This document shows, piece after piece, positions 25,722 through 34,302 of a stretch of DNA of 64,000 bases (position 1 is its first letter; every line of letters starts with the position of its first letter). The stretch covers positions 1 to 64,000 of the forward strand of contig NZ_SJKA01000024.1 of the NCBI RefSeq assembly GCF_004331435.1, read 5' to 3'. A program made the translations under genes and the position numbers. The DNA comes from Kribbella sindirgiensis (GTDB lineage: Bacteria > Actinomycetota > Actinomycetes > Propionibacteriales > Kribbellaceae). The notes beneath the pieces were generated by a model. The model saw only the letters and a program-made list of their open reading frames with translations. It was not told the DNA's origin and did not search any database.

Positions 25722-26105
25722 TCAGCGACCCGGCGTCGAGGCGTCCGGCGTCGGCGCGTCGGCCGGCAGCGGCTTGCCGTTGGCCTGCAGGCCGAGGTCG
25801 GCGGCCCGGATCGCTTCCGCGTTGTGTCCGTCGACACCCTGGACCAGGTTGGCGGCCGCGGCGACGCCGTCGGAGATGTTCATCAAGCTTTCCCGGAGCG
25901 CCGCGCCGGCGTCGTTCAGACCGGCGACGCGGGCGCTGAATCCCTCGAAGATCGCGCGGCCGGTCTCGTCACCGCCGCACGCCGCATCGACCCCCTCGCG
26001 GGTGATCGCGCCCAGCGCCTGGGTGAGCGCCGTACCGCCGTCCGTCCCGGTCTGCAGAAGCTTCCTGGCCGCCCGGTACACGGCCGGCAGATCCACCTCG
26101 GTCAT
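25722..26105 (-). CDS. WXG100-like / ESX secretion-associated small protein
   Basis: 127 residues, predicted helical hairpin (MTEVDLPAVYRAARKLLQTGTDGG ... RVAGLNDAGAALRESLMNISDGVAAAANLVQGVDG) with a short Pro/Ala-rich tail. Size, helix pattern and position match Esp/WXG-like chaperone or partner proteins of ESX substrates. Starts at ATG 26105, overlapping the YbaB-like stop (ATGA), and ends one base before the giant gene's GTG, so the three are co-translated. Likely partner of the giant protein's N-terminus. Confidence 0.75.
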   Translation of the reverse strand: MTEVDLPAVYRAARKLLQTGTDGGTALTQALGAITREGVDAACGGDETGRAIFEGFSARVAGLNDAGAALRESLMNISDGVAAAANLVQGVDGHNAEAIRAADLGLQANGKPLPADAPTPDASTPGR

Positions 26106-26428
26106 GACAGTCGCTCCTTCAGGTCGTCGTACCGGGCGGCGATCTTGCCTGCCATCGCGGTACTGGCCTCGGACAGCGTGGCGAGGATCGCGGTGGCCAG
26201 TCCCTGCGGGTCCTGGGCCCGGAAGACGTCCGGGTCGAACTCGAGTTCCCGGATGTCGCCGTGGGCGCCGATCGTGACCTTGATCAGCCGATCGGGAGAG
26301 ACCACCGTCGCGGTGAGGGCGTCGAGCTCGGCCTGGACGGCGTTGATCGCGGACAACGAGCGTTCGAGCTCGTTGTGCAGGCCGAGCGCGGCCAGTTCCT
26401 GACCGAGTCTGAGCTCCGACGGTTCCAT
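26102..26428 (-). CDS. YbaB/EbfC family protein (EspL-like)
   Basis: 108 residues: N-terminal helix with LERSLSAINAVQAELDALTATVVSPDRLIKVTIGAHGDIRELEFDPDVFR, the YbaB alpha-beta core, then a C-terminal helix. YbaB-like proteins recur in ESX loci (EspL type), where they are thought to act as cytosolic chaperones or regulators rather than bulk nucleoid proteins. First gene of the giant-protein operon and divergent from mycP. Confidence 0.85.
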   Translation of the reverse strand: MEPSELRLGQELAALGLHNELERSLSAINAVQAELDALTATVVSPDRLIKVTIGAHGDIRELEFDPDVFRAQDPQGLATAILATLSEASTAMAGKIAARYDDLKERLS

Positions 26429-26465
26429 GGGACCAGGGTCCGTTCCGGTCGGCGGTCGTGGTCAG

Positions 26466-26481
26466 CCCTTGGCCACAAGGG
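26466..26481. promoter_or_regulatory. Palindrome in the ybaB-like/mycP divergent gap
   Basis: CCCTTG-GCCA-CAAGGG, perfect 6-bp arms, in the 101-bp gap between the YbaB-like start and the mycosin start. Could be an operator serving both; no assigned regulator. Confidence 0.4.
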
Positions 26482-26529
26482 GTCAGAACCCGTGGCCCGA
26501 TCGGGACGAGACCTAGGGTCCGGAACGTG

Positions 26530-27738
26530 ATGACTGTCAGAGGATGCCGCTGGACCGCGGCCGCCGCCGGTGCGCTGCTCGCGGGTCTGCCGGCGATCGC
26601 GTCGGCGCCGGCCGCGTCCGCCGTACCGCCGGCCGGAATGTGCCAGAACGCCGAGCCCGGCGGGGCCGCGGTGAACAAGTTGCCGTGGGCACAGACCTGG
26701 CTCGCGCCGGAACGGGTACCGCCGCGGATCACCGGCCGTGGGGTGACCGTCGCGGTGATCGACTCCGGGGTGGACGCCGATCATCCGCAGTTGCGGGAGC
26801 GTGGCGCCGTACTGCCCGGGAGGGACCTGCTGACGCCCGGTGACACCCGCGCGAACTTCGACTGCGTCTCGCACGGTACGGCGGTGGCGAGCATCATCGC
26901 CGCGCGCCCGGTGCGCGGGATCGGGTTCCGCGGGATCGCGCCCGGCGCCCGGATCCTGCCGATCCGCGTCAGCGAACGCGACGCGAGCGAGCAGCAGGGC
27001 GAGGCGGTCGACGCGACGGTGTTCGCCGGCGCGATCCGGTACGCCGTCGACGCGGGCGCCTCGGTCATCAACATCTCGCTGTCGATGTACGCCGACCTGA
27101 AGCCCGTCCGTGACGCGGTCCGCTACGCGCAACGGCACGATGCGCTGATCGTCGCGGCGGCCGGCAATGCCCACGCCCAGCAAGGCGAGGACCCGATCAC
27201 GTACCCGGCGGCGTACCCGGGTGTCCTCGGCGTCGGCGCGATGACGATCGACAGCAGCCGGCTGCAGAGTTCGCAGATCGGCTCGTACGTCGACATCTCC
27301 GCGCCCGGCGGTGGCGTTCTCGCAGCGACCCGCGTCAGCGGCCATCGGTACTTCGACGGCACCAGCTTCGCGGCGGCCTTCGTCAGCGGTACGGCGGCAC
27401 TCGTCCGCTCGGCCGATCCTCGGCTCAAGGCATCCGCGGTCGCGAACCGCTTGATCGCCACCGCCACGCCCGCGGCCGGCCCGGCGGATCAGTACGGCGC
27501 CGGTGTGGTGAATCCGTACCGCGCCGTGCAGGACAGCCTCGGTACGGCGAAACCCGGCGTACTGCCGCGGGTCCGTCCCGTGCAGGTCGATCCGGTTGCG
27601 GAACGACGTACCGCGGCCCGGAACGCCGCGACCCAGGACGGCCGCCGGATCGCTGTAGTCGCAGGGGTTTGCGCCGCATTGGTCGTCATCGCCGCGATCG
27701 TCGTACCGCTAGGACGACGGCGCCGCTGGAGCGCATGA
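26530..27738 (+). CDS. mycP: Mycosin, T7SS-associated subtilisin-like serine protease
   Basis: 402 residues. N-terminal signal peptide (TAAAAGALLAGLPAIASAPAASA), S8 protease domain with Asp in VAVIDSGVD, His in CVSHGTAVAS and Ser in FDGTSFAAAFVSG, and a C-terminal membrane anchor (VAVVAGVCAALVVIAAIVVPLG) before a basic tail. This is the MycP layout of ESX systems: it stabilises the secretion complex and processes some substrates. A GTG lies directly before the ATG used. Confidence 0.95.
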   Translation: MTVRGCRWTAAAAGALLAGLPAIASAPAASAVPPAGMCQNAEPGGAAVNKLPWAQTWLAPERVPPRITGRGVTVAVIDSGVDADHPQLRERGAVLPGRDLLTPGDTRANFDCVSHGTAVASIIAARPVRGIGFRGIAPGARILPIRVSERDASEQQGEAVDATVFAGAIRYAVDAGASVINISLSMYADLKPVRDAVRYAQRHDALIVAAAGNAHAQQGEDPITYPAAYPGVLGVGAMTIDSSRLQSSQIGSYVDISAPGGGVLAATRVSGHRYFDGTSFAAAFVSGTAALVRSADPRLKASAVANRLIATATPAAGPADQYGAGVVNPYRAVQDSLGTAKPGVLPRVRPVQVDPVAERRTAARNAATQDGRRIAVVAGVCAALVVIAAIVVPLGRRRRWSA

Positions 27739-27740
27739 CA

Positions 27741-27768
27741 AAGCCCGGCCCTTCGGAGGGCCGGGCTT
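27741..27768. terminator. Bidirectional terminator between mycP and the esx genes
   Basis: Perfect 11-bp stem AAGCCCGGCCC / GGGCCGGGCTT with a 6-nt loop, followed by T residues on the plus strand. It lies 2 bases after the mycP stop and 9 bases beyond the convergent esx stop, so it can end both transcripts. Confidence 0.9.
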
Positions 27769-27777
27769 TGCGTCGGG

Positions 27778-28071
27778 TCAGCAGTTGGCGACGGCGTCCG
27801 CGGCCTGGGCATCGGCGCGCTTCATGCCGATCCACGAGTCGTCCATCGCGTCTCCCCGGCGCCGCAGTACCAGGTTGATCTCCTCGTTGGCCTGGGCCCA
27901 GAGGCGCTGCACCTCCTGGAGCTGCGGCGAGCCCTGCTGGCTGACCCACGCGGCCAGCAGTTGCTGCATCGCGGTCTGGAACTGGTTCTGCAGGTCGGTC
28001 ACCTGCTGGTTCGCGGTGACCATGTCGACGGCGCCCTGCGCCATCCTGTCGAACGGGTAGTTGAGCATCAT
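27778..28071 (-). CDS. WXG100-superfamily Esx protein (CFP-10-like position)
   Basis: 97 residues, two-helix hairpin around AAWVSQQGSPQLQEV; the Trp turn is W-V-S rather than strict W-x-G. Start ATGATG with GAGAGGA upstream. Fourteen bases separate it from the other Esx gene, so they probably form a heterodimer exported by this ESX system. No YxxxD/E tail motif is seen, as expected if the partner supplies it. Confidence 0.8.
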   Translation of the reverse strand: MMLNYPFDRMAQGAVDMVTANQQVTDLQNQFQTAMQQLLAAWVSQQGSPQLQEVQRLWAQANEEINLVLRRRGDAMDDSWIGMKRADAQAADAVANC

Positions 28072-28085
28072 GACGAGGTCCTCTC

Positions 28086-28412
28086 CTACAGAACGGTGGT
28101 GTCGATGGTGGTCCCGGAGGCGCCGAGGCCGCTGAACGCCGACTGGCTGCCGGCGTCCTGCGCCTCGTAGGCGACCTTCGAGGTGGTGATGCCGTCGGAC
28201 ATCCGGTGCAGCTTCGTGCACAGCTTGTCCACCGCGTCGAGGTGGTTGTTGTGGCCCTGCCAGAAGGTGTTCTTGATCTCGCCGTCCATCGGGGTCAGGC
28301 TGCTCATCGCACCGTCGAGCGTGGTCATCACCGCCTTCAGGGCGTCGCCGATCCGCGCGGCTTCGGTGGCCGTCCGCACCATTCGATCGAGTTCGGTCTC
28401 CACACCGGCCAT
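28086..28412 (-). CDS. WXG100-superfamily Esx protein with WxG and YxxxD motifs
   Basis: 108 residues. Helix-turn-helix hairpin with FWQGH (W-x-G) at the turn and YEAQD (Y-x-x-x-D) after the second helix, the bipartite ESX export signal. AGGAGG lies 9 bases before the ATG. First gene of the esx pair. Confidence 0.9.
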   Translation of the reverse strand: MAGVETELDRMVRTATEAARIGDALKAVMTTLDGAMSSLTPMDGEIKNTFWQGHNNHLDAVDKLCTKLHRMSDGITTSKVAYEAQDAGSQSAFSGLGASGTTIDTTVL

Positions 28413-28436
28413 GGTGTTTCCTCCTCTGCTGGGTTG

Positions 28437-28454
28437 CCGGTGCGTGATCACCGG
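28437..28454. promoter_or_regulatory. Inverted repeat upstream of the esx pair
   Basis: CCGGTG-N6-CACCGG between the PPE-like stop (28533) and the esx start (28412). It could be an operator for the esx promoter or an attenuating hairpin that separates esx expression from the eccC operon. Confidence 0.45.
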
Positions 28455-28532
28455 TCGGTGTCACGCTAGGGCGGTGCGCGCCGGTCTCCCCGTCGCGTAC
28501 CGGTTGCGGCCATCGGATGGCCGGTTCTGCGG

Positions 28533-29975
28533 TCAGAGTCGCCACAGGTCTTCGTCGAGCACCTCTCGCTCGGCAGGGCGTGCAGCGGTCCGTTTGCGTT
28601 TCCTCAGTGGGGGTACGCCGGCTGCGGTCCGCGACTCGCCGTTCGAACGGCCCTGCAGGTCGGACTGCACGCCGTGCCGCCGCAGCCGTTCGGTCTCGCT
28701 CTGCTCCGCGGGCACGTTGAAGCCGGGGCGGCGTCCGGTTCCGGCGCCGGGTTTGACGTCCCGTACACCGTTGCCTCCGGCCCCCATTCCACCGGACTGC
28801 GGCGGGTACATGGGCGGCGTACTCTGCTGGCTGCTCGTCACTGCCGCGGACGATGTCTTTCCGGACAGCGTCGGCTCAGCGCCGGCGGTACCCGCCACCG
28901 TTGCGGACTTCTGCACCGGCGTCGCGCGTTCCGACGTACCCGGCACGTGCCCGCTGTTGCCCAGGGCACCAACACCGCCACCGCCGAGCGATCCGATCGG
29001 CAAGTGACTGCCGCTGCTGGTCGCCGGCGGCGGGGAGGCGCTCGCGTGGAAGGTCGGGGCGGTCGTCGTCCCGGAGCCGCCGGCCAAGGCGGGTTGATCG
29101 GTCGGCAAGGACTTGGTGGGGTCGGTGGTGGTCGTCGCGGTGGTGCCCGGGTCGACCAGGTCCTTGGCGTGCTGGGCGAGCGTGAGCCACTTGTCCAGGT
29201 TCTCCGGGACCTTGCCGACCAGGTCGATCCCCTTGCCGACCACATCGATCAGCTTCCCGGCTTCCTCGACCGGATCCTTCGCCTCCGGCTTCTTCTCCTC
29301 GGGCTTCTTCTCGTCCGGCGCCTTCTCGTCCGCCTTGGTCTGCGCATCACCGGCCTTCGCCTGCTCCGCCCCGCCGCCGCCCTGGTCCTGCTGCTGCGAC
29401 TGCGGACCGCCGGCAGCGGGCTTCGCCACCACCGGGCCTTTCCAGTCATGGTTGCTGAACTCCGCCTGCAGGCCGTCGAACGCGATGCCCAGCATGGCGG
29501 ACATGATGTTCATCTCGATCGAAGCGGCCAAAGCGGCGGAGTCCATCTCCCGCAGGCCGGCCCGGATCACCGGATCCTCGCTGGAGTTCGCCTTCTGCTT
29601 CCCGGCGTTCCAGGCGTCCAGCAACTGCCGCATCACCCCGCGGGCGCCGTCGAGCACTTCCGCGACTCGGTTCAGGCGCTGAGCGACAGCTGCCGTCTGC
29701 CCGTTCCAGGTCTCCAGGAAGTTCACGCCGTCGGTGACCTCGTTCCGGAACGCCGTCCAGCCTTCGGAGCCGGTGCTCTGCTGCCAGATGGTGACCTTGT
29801 TCAGCGCCGTGCGGAGCTCACCGGACGCCGTGTGCAGCGCCGTACCCGCATCGGTCCACCGCTGGGCATGCGCCCGCCACGGGCCGGACTTCTGGCCGTC
29901 CAGATCGTCGTACATCGCCTGGACGTCGGTGCAGCCCGTGTACGGACCGTTCGTTCCCGGCAAGAAGAAGTTCAT
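28533..29975 (-). CDS. PPE-like T7SS substrate with Pro/Ala-rich linker and GVQSDLQGR tail
   Basis: 480 residues. Helical N-terminal domain (about 1-190; TIWQQSTGSEGWTAFRNEVTDGVNFLETW and later helices), then a Gln/Gly, Lys/Glu and Pro/Thr/Ser-rich low-complexity region, then a conserved-looking tail GVQSDLQGRSNGES followed by RKRKRTAA and VLDEDLWRL. Overlaps the PE-like gene as ATGA, the order of PE/PPE pairs. Its tail is shared with the PPE-like protein at 37373, which points to a common function for the C-terminus. Likely exported or surface-associated by this ESX system. Confidence 0.8.
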   Translation of the reverse strand: MNFFLPGTNGPYTGCTDVQAMYDDLDGQKSGPWRAHAQRWTDAGTALHTASGELRTALNKVTIWQQSTGSEGWTAFRNEVTDGVNFLETWNGQTAAVAQRLNRVAEVLDGARGVMRQLLDAWNAGKQKANSSEDPVIRAGLREMDSAALAASIEMNIMSAMLGIAFDGLQAEFSNHDWKGPVVAKPAAGGPQSQQQDQGGGGAEQAKAGDAQTKADEKAPDEKKPEEKKPEAKDPVEEAGKLIDVVGKGIDLVGKVPENLDKWLTLAQHAKDLVDPGTTATTTTDPTKSLPTDQPALAGGSGTTTAPTFHASASPPPATSSGSHLPIGSLGGGGVGALGNSGHVPGTSERATPVQKSATVAGTAGAEPTLSGKTSSAAVTSSQQSTPPMYPPQSGGMGAGGNGVRDVKPGAGTGRRPGFNVPAEQSETERLRRHGVQSDLQGRSNGESRTAAGVPPLRKRKRTAARPAEREVLDEDLWRL

Positions 29976-30322
29976 CGTGGCACTTCCGGTGCGGCTTCGC
30001 CGTTTCGGTTGCCGCGGAGCTGTCCGTACTTGGGGTCCCAGGCGTTCTGGAACTCGGTGGCGTTGACGTGGTCCCGGCCCTCGAACTGCTGGGCGATCTG
30101 ACGGGACAGTTGCTCGAACGCCTGCAGGCCGCGTCGGGCCCGGTCCAGGTAGAACTCGGCGGCGTTCGCCACCTTGCCGTACTTGTCCACGGCGACCTCG
30201 CTGCCGCGGATACCGCCGCGGAGGTCGCCGCCGCTCTCGTCGGCGAAGCCAGGGACCTTGACGTCGCCGGCGGCGTTGCCGAACTGATACAGCTCAGGGG
30301 AGGAAAAGGCCAGGTCGCTCAT
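29972..30322 (-). CDS. PE-like partner protein
   Basis: 116 residues: short N-terminal region, helical hairpin (VDKYGKVANAAEFYLDRARRGLQAFEQLSRQIAQQ) and then FEGRD, an aromatic-E-x-x-D tail like the YxxxD export signal. Overlaps both eccC (upstream) and the PPE-like gene (downstream) by 4 bases, so all three are made together. Confidence 0.75.
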   Translation of the reverse strand: MSDLAFSSPELYQFGNAAGDVKVPGFADESGGDLRGGIRGSEVAVDKYGKVANAAEFYLDRARRGLQAFEQLSRQIAQQFEGRDHVNATEFQNAWDPKYGQLRGNRNGEAAPEVPR

Positions 30323-33300
30323 CGTTCTCCGTCCGGTTCGTCGGGGCACTCCACCAGTTGGACGAGTTGGGTGTCGCCGCGGCGGCCGACCAGCCGGCCG
30401 CGGCCTGGTGGCAGGGATTCGGGTTTGGTGGTGCCGAGCAGCGGGCCCTCGGACTTGTCCCCGCTCATCAGCAGACCGGGGGTGCCGAGGTCGCGCAGCC
30501 GGGCGATCAGCGGTTCGTAGATCGCGCGGCCCGCGCCGCCGCTGCGGCGGGTGATGACCAGGTGCAGGCCGATGTCGCGGCCGTGGGCGAGGTAGTCGGT
30601 CAGACCGGACAGTGGGTTGGTCTGACCAACGACCAGGTCGTAGTCGTCCACCAGGATGTGGATCTGCGGCCCGGTCCACTCGCCGGACTGGCGGCGTTCG
30701 AGGACCGGCAGCAGGTCGGCGACCATCGCCTCGACGCCGCGCGGCTCGGAGAAGGTGCCCATCACGTGCTCACCGGCGACGGTGAGCGAGCGGCGGTAGT
30801 CGACCAGGATAATCCGCGCCTCGGTCGGCTCGTACCGCTCGGTGATCGAGCGGGCCAGCCGGCGCAGGAAGCCGGTCTTCCCGGATTCGGTGTCACCGAA
30901 GAGCAGGAAGTGCGGGTCGGCCTCGAAGTCGATGGACACCGGCCCGAGATCGCGTTCCGCCAGTCCGATCGGCAGGCCCGCCGCGGGAGTCCGCGTCAGT
31001 ACGGCGGTGAACTCGTCCTCCCGCAGTTGTACCGGGAGCAGCCGTACCCGCGGGGCGCCGGACACCGGCCAGGCGGCGGCGAGCTGCGGACCGAGGTCGG
31101 CGGTCGGCGTGGCCACGACGAAGTGCTGCGCCTTGTCGGCGAGGCCGCGGCCCGGCTTGTCGGCCGGCACGCTCATCGCGGCCCGGCGGTCCACCACCGA
31201 GTCGGACGGGTCACCGAGACGCAGCTCGATCCGGGTGCCGAACAGGTCGCGGATCGTGCCGCGCAGGTCGAACCAGCGCGAACAGCTCGCGATCACGTGG
31301 ACGCCGTACGCGAGACCGCGACCGGCGATCTCGCCGAGGGTCGCCTCGAGGTCCTCGAAGTCGGAGCGCAGGACCGGCCAGCCGTCGACCACCAGGAAGA
31401 CGTCACCCCACGGGTCGTCGGCGAACTCACCGGCCGCACGCCGTTCCCGGTACGACGCCATGCTCTCCACACCGTTTTCGGCGAAGTAGCGCTCCCGTAC
31501 GGTCAGCAACTGCTGCACTTCCGCGATCGTCCGGCGTACCGCGCCGACGTCGAGACGGGGCGCCACGCCGCCGACATGAGGGAACTCACGGAGCGCCCCC
31601 AGCGAACCGCCACCGAAGTCGAGGCAGTAGAACTGCACCTCGCGCGGCGTGTGTGTCAGCGCCAAGGCCGAGACGAGCGCGCGAATCGCCGTACTCTTCC
31701 CGCTGCGCGGTCCGCCGACCACGACCGCGTGGCCGGCGCCGGCCGAGAGGTCCACGACGAGCGGATCGCGCCGCTGCTCCAGTGGCTTGTCGACCAGCCC
31801 GATCGGCACACGCAGCGTTCCGCGCGGCCCCGCAGCAGCTAGCCCGTAGTCGGGGTCGACTGTGAGCGCCGGCAGCAGGTCAGTGAGCGGTGGCGGGTCG
31901 TCCAGTGGCGGCAGCCAGATCTGGCGGGCCGGCTCACCCTTGTTTTCCAGGCGATCCACGAGGATGTCGAGCAGCTTCTCCCCGACACCGTCCTCCTCCG
32001 GCTGCTCATTGACCTCTGTCACCGGCTTGGACACGTAGGCACTGGTGTACTCCGCGACCTCGTCCGCGACGTCTCCGCCCGTCGGGGTCACACTGGCTGC
32101 TGCGCGATGCACGCCGGACACGTAGGCGGAGCGGAAGCGAACCAGCGTCTCAGTGCCGATCTGCAGGAACCCGTGCCCGGGCGCGCGCGGCAGCTCGTAC
32201 GCGTCGGGGATACCGAGCACCACACGGCTGTCCATCGCGGAGAAGGTCCGCAGACCGATCCGGTACGACAGGTGCGCGTCCAGACCGCGCAGCCGGCCCT
32301 CCTCCAGTTTCTGGCTGGCCAGCAGCAGATGTACGCCGAGTGCTCGGCCGAGTCGGCCGATCTGGTTGAACATCTCGATGAAGTCCGGCTTCGCCGACAG
32401 GAGCTCGGAGAACTCGTCGCAGATCACCAGCAGCGTCGGTACTTCGGGCAGGTCGGCACCTGCCGCTCTGGCGAGCTCGTACTCGCGGACGGACTCGTAG
32501 TTCCCGGCCCGCCGCAGCAGCTCCTGCCGGCGGATGAGTTCACCGCCGATGGCGTCCGCCATCCGATCGACGAGTGCCAGCTCGTCGCTGAGGTTCGTGA
32601 TCACCGCACTGGTGTGCGGCAGCCTGTCCAGCTTGGTGAACGTAGCGCCGCCCTTGAAGTCCACCAGGGCGAAGTTCAGGCTCTCCGACGAGTGAGTCGC
32701 GGCCAGTGCGAGCACCAGACTCCGGAGCAGCTCGCTCTTGCCGGAGCCGGTCGCACCGATCAGCAGACCGTGTGGGCCCATACCGTCCTGGGCGGACTCC
32801 TTCAGGTCGAGCTCGACCGGCGTACCGTCCGCAGTGACACCGAAGCGGACCCGCAGCCGGTCCCGGTTCGGTCTGGGACCCCAGTGCTGTGCGGGGTCGA
32901 AGGTGTACGGATCGCCCAGGCCGAGCAGGTCCGTCAGACCGAACACCGACGCGAAGCTCTCCTCGCCGTCACCGCCGGCCGACAGGCGCAGTGGTGCGAC
33001 CAAGCGGGCCAAGGCGTCCGCGTCGGGGATCGTGAAGCTGTCCGCGATGCCGACCTCGGACTCGCCGTCCATGGTGACGCTGGTGAGTGCACCGTCGCTG
33101 GCCACGTCCAGCAGCACAGTGGAGCGGTCGAGCAGTCGCGGCGGCTGTGTGGTCAGGTCGATGACGCTGACGCCCTCCACGCCGTTGCCGGTCATCAGGT
33201 GGTCCGAACCGATCACGTCACCGCCGTCGATCAGTACGACGATGTGCGGGTCGTCCACGCGGCTGGTGGCCGCCGGGTCGAACCGCGGCCGCTGCGCCAG

Positions 33301-34188
33301 CAGGTCACCCAGTACCGACTCGAGGTCCGGAACACTCTTGCTGATCAGGCGGATCGGACCCAGCGCGTCGGACTTCTCCGGGTGATGTGCGTGCGGCAGC
33401 CACTTCAGCCATTCCCAGTCCGCTCTGGTCTCCGGTCCGATGACAGCTGTGATCAGTAGGTCGTCAGGCGAGTGGAACGTCGCCAGCTGCGCCACGAGTG
33501 CACGTGCCAGGCTACGAGCGCGGTCCGGGTCGCCGTCGACGTACACCCTTGAAAAGCCACGCAGTGCCATAGCCACGGGCAGTCCAGGAACAGACGAGTA
33601 CGTCGTGATGAAGCGGCGCAGTGCACCGGCGGAGAGCGGCTCCAGTTCCTCCAGCGGCACGGTGTCGGGTGGGGCGACCGTTGTGGCCAGCGGTTGCGCT
33701 CCCGTACCGACACGGACGATCGCGAAGTCGGTGTCGTTGCGGCGACGCTCCCAGAGGCGGTAGCTCTCCACCAACGTCCACAGCTGCGTCGGGTCCGGAT
33801 GCAGATACGACAGCGCCTTTCGTTGCTGTACGACGGCGCGCCTGGCCCGGATGCGCTGCTGGGACAGGTGTCTGAGGTACCCGCGCCGTGCCCGGGCCAT
33901 CTCCCGCCGTGGTGCGCCTTGGCCGGCGAACGCCATTCCCGCCACGCCCAGAGCCGACAGGCCGAACAGCCCGCCGACGATGTAGCTCATCCGGCCACCG
34001 CCGCCGAGCGTCGAGTACATCAACGCCATCGCGGCGCCACCCGCGAGCATCGGCACCATCATCACGTACTGCGAGAGCTGCTTGCTCGCAGGTTGCGGCA
34101 GTGCCGGCGGCGGTTCCAGGGTGACGTCGCCACTCGGCAACGCGGGACCCTCGCGCCGCGGCGGTCTGCTGACGATGACTGTCGACAT
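30319..34188 (-). CDS. eccC: EccC, fused FtsK/SpoIIIE-type T7SS ATPase
   Basis: 1,289 residues with two N-terminal membrane helices (about 38-85) and three FtsK-like ATPase domains: Walker A GATGSGKSE near 478, GGPRSGKST near 825 and GDTESGKTG near 1095. The first domain has canonical Walker B LLVICDEFSEL; the others have VFLVVDGW and IHILVDDY. All three are on one chain (EccCa and EccCb fused). EccC recognises Esx/PE export tails and powers translocation. Divergent from eccD; ATG at 34188 chosen because STVIVSRPPRREGP is the usual EccC start region. Confidence 0.97.
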   Translation of the reverse strand: MSTVIVSRPPRREGPALPSGDVTLEPPPALPQPASKQLSQYVMMVPMLAGGAAMALMYSTLGGGGRMSYIVGGLFGLSALGVAGMAFAGQGAPRREMARARRGYLRHLSQQRIRARRAVVQQRKALSYLHPDPTQLWTLVESYRLWERRRNDTDFAIVRVGTGAQPLATTVAPPDTVPLEELEPLSAGALRRFITTYSSVPGLPVAMALRGFSRVYVDGDPDRARSLARALVAQLATFHSPDDLLITAVIGPETRADWEWLKWLPHAHHPEKSDALGPIRLISKSVPDLESVLGDLLAQRPRFDPAATSRVDDPHIVVLIDGGDVIGSDHLMTGNGVEGVSVIDLTTQPPRLLDRSTVLLDVASDGALTSVTMDGESEVGIADSFTIPDADALARLVAPLRLSAGGDGEESFASVFGLTDLLGLGDPYTFDPAQHWGPRPNRDRLRVRFGVTADGTPVELDLKESAQDGMGPHGLLIGATGSGKSELLRSLVLALAATHSSESLNFALVDFKGGATFTKLDRLPHTSAVITNLSDELALVDRMADAIGGELIRRQELLRRAGNYESVREYELARAAGADLPEVPTLLVICDEFSELLSAKPDFIEMFNQIGRLGRALGVHLLLASQKLEEGRLRGLDAHLSYRIGLRTFSAMDSRVVLGIPDAYELPRAPGHGFLQIGTETLVRFRSAYVSGVHRAAASVTPTGGDVADEVAEYTSAYVSKPVTEVNEQPEEDGVGEKLLDILVDRLENKGEPARQIWLPPLDDPPPLTDLLPALTVDPDYGLAAAGPRGTLRVPIGLVDKPLEQRRDPLVVDLSAGAGHAVVVGGPRSGKSTAIRALVSALALTHTPREVQFYCLDFGGGSLGALREFPHVGGVAPRLDVGAVRRTIAEVQQLLTVRERYFAENGVESMASYRERRAAGEFADDPWGDVFLVVDGWPVLRSDFEDLEATLGEIAGRGLAYGVHVIASCSRWFDLRGTIRDLFGTRIELRLGDPSDSVVDRRAAMSVPADKPGRGLADKAQHFVVATPTADLGPQLAAAWPVSGAPRVRLLPVQLREDEFTAVLTRTPAAGLPIGLAERDLGPVSIDFEADPHFLLFGDTESGKTGFLRRLARSITERYEPTEARIILVDYRRSLTVAGEHVMGTFSEPRGVEAMVADLLPVLERRQSGEWTGPQIHILVDDYDLVVGQTNPLSGLTDYLAHGRDIGLHLVITRRSGGAGRAIYEPLIARLRDLGTPGLLMSGDKSEGPLLGTTKPESLPPGRGRLVGRRGDTQLVQLVECPDEPDGER

Positions 34189-34302
34189 GTTCCAGGACGC
34201 TAGGTGGCGCCGTCGCACGACAGGGGGCGGCGGCCACTAGCTGACTGTCCACAAGCTGCAAGTGCCCGGTCTTTGTGGTTCTGCGGTGCCACCTTGGCTG
34301 AC
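34189..34302. promoter_or_regulatory. eccC/eccD divergent promoter region
   Basis: 114-bp gap driving both structural operons. It contains CTGTCCA at 34245-34251, the reverse complement of the TGGACAG heptamer found in the SARP-type repeats at 39.6 and 51.7 kb. It is a single copy without the 11-bp partner, so SARP control here is only a possibility. Confidence 0.5.

Noticed and set aside
21887..25939. 1,350-codon plus-strand open frame opposite the giant gene
   Set aside because: Antisense of the SecA-like coding region; Arg/Pro/Gly/Val-rich with no domain. High-GC third positions keep the opposite strand open.
27778..28545. Long N-terminal extension of the 97-residue Esx protein
   Set aside because: The extension is the shadow of the neighbouring Esx gene; the ATG at 28071 has a good ribosome site and gives the normal Esx length.
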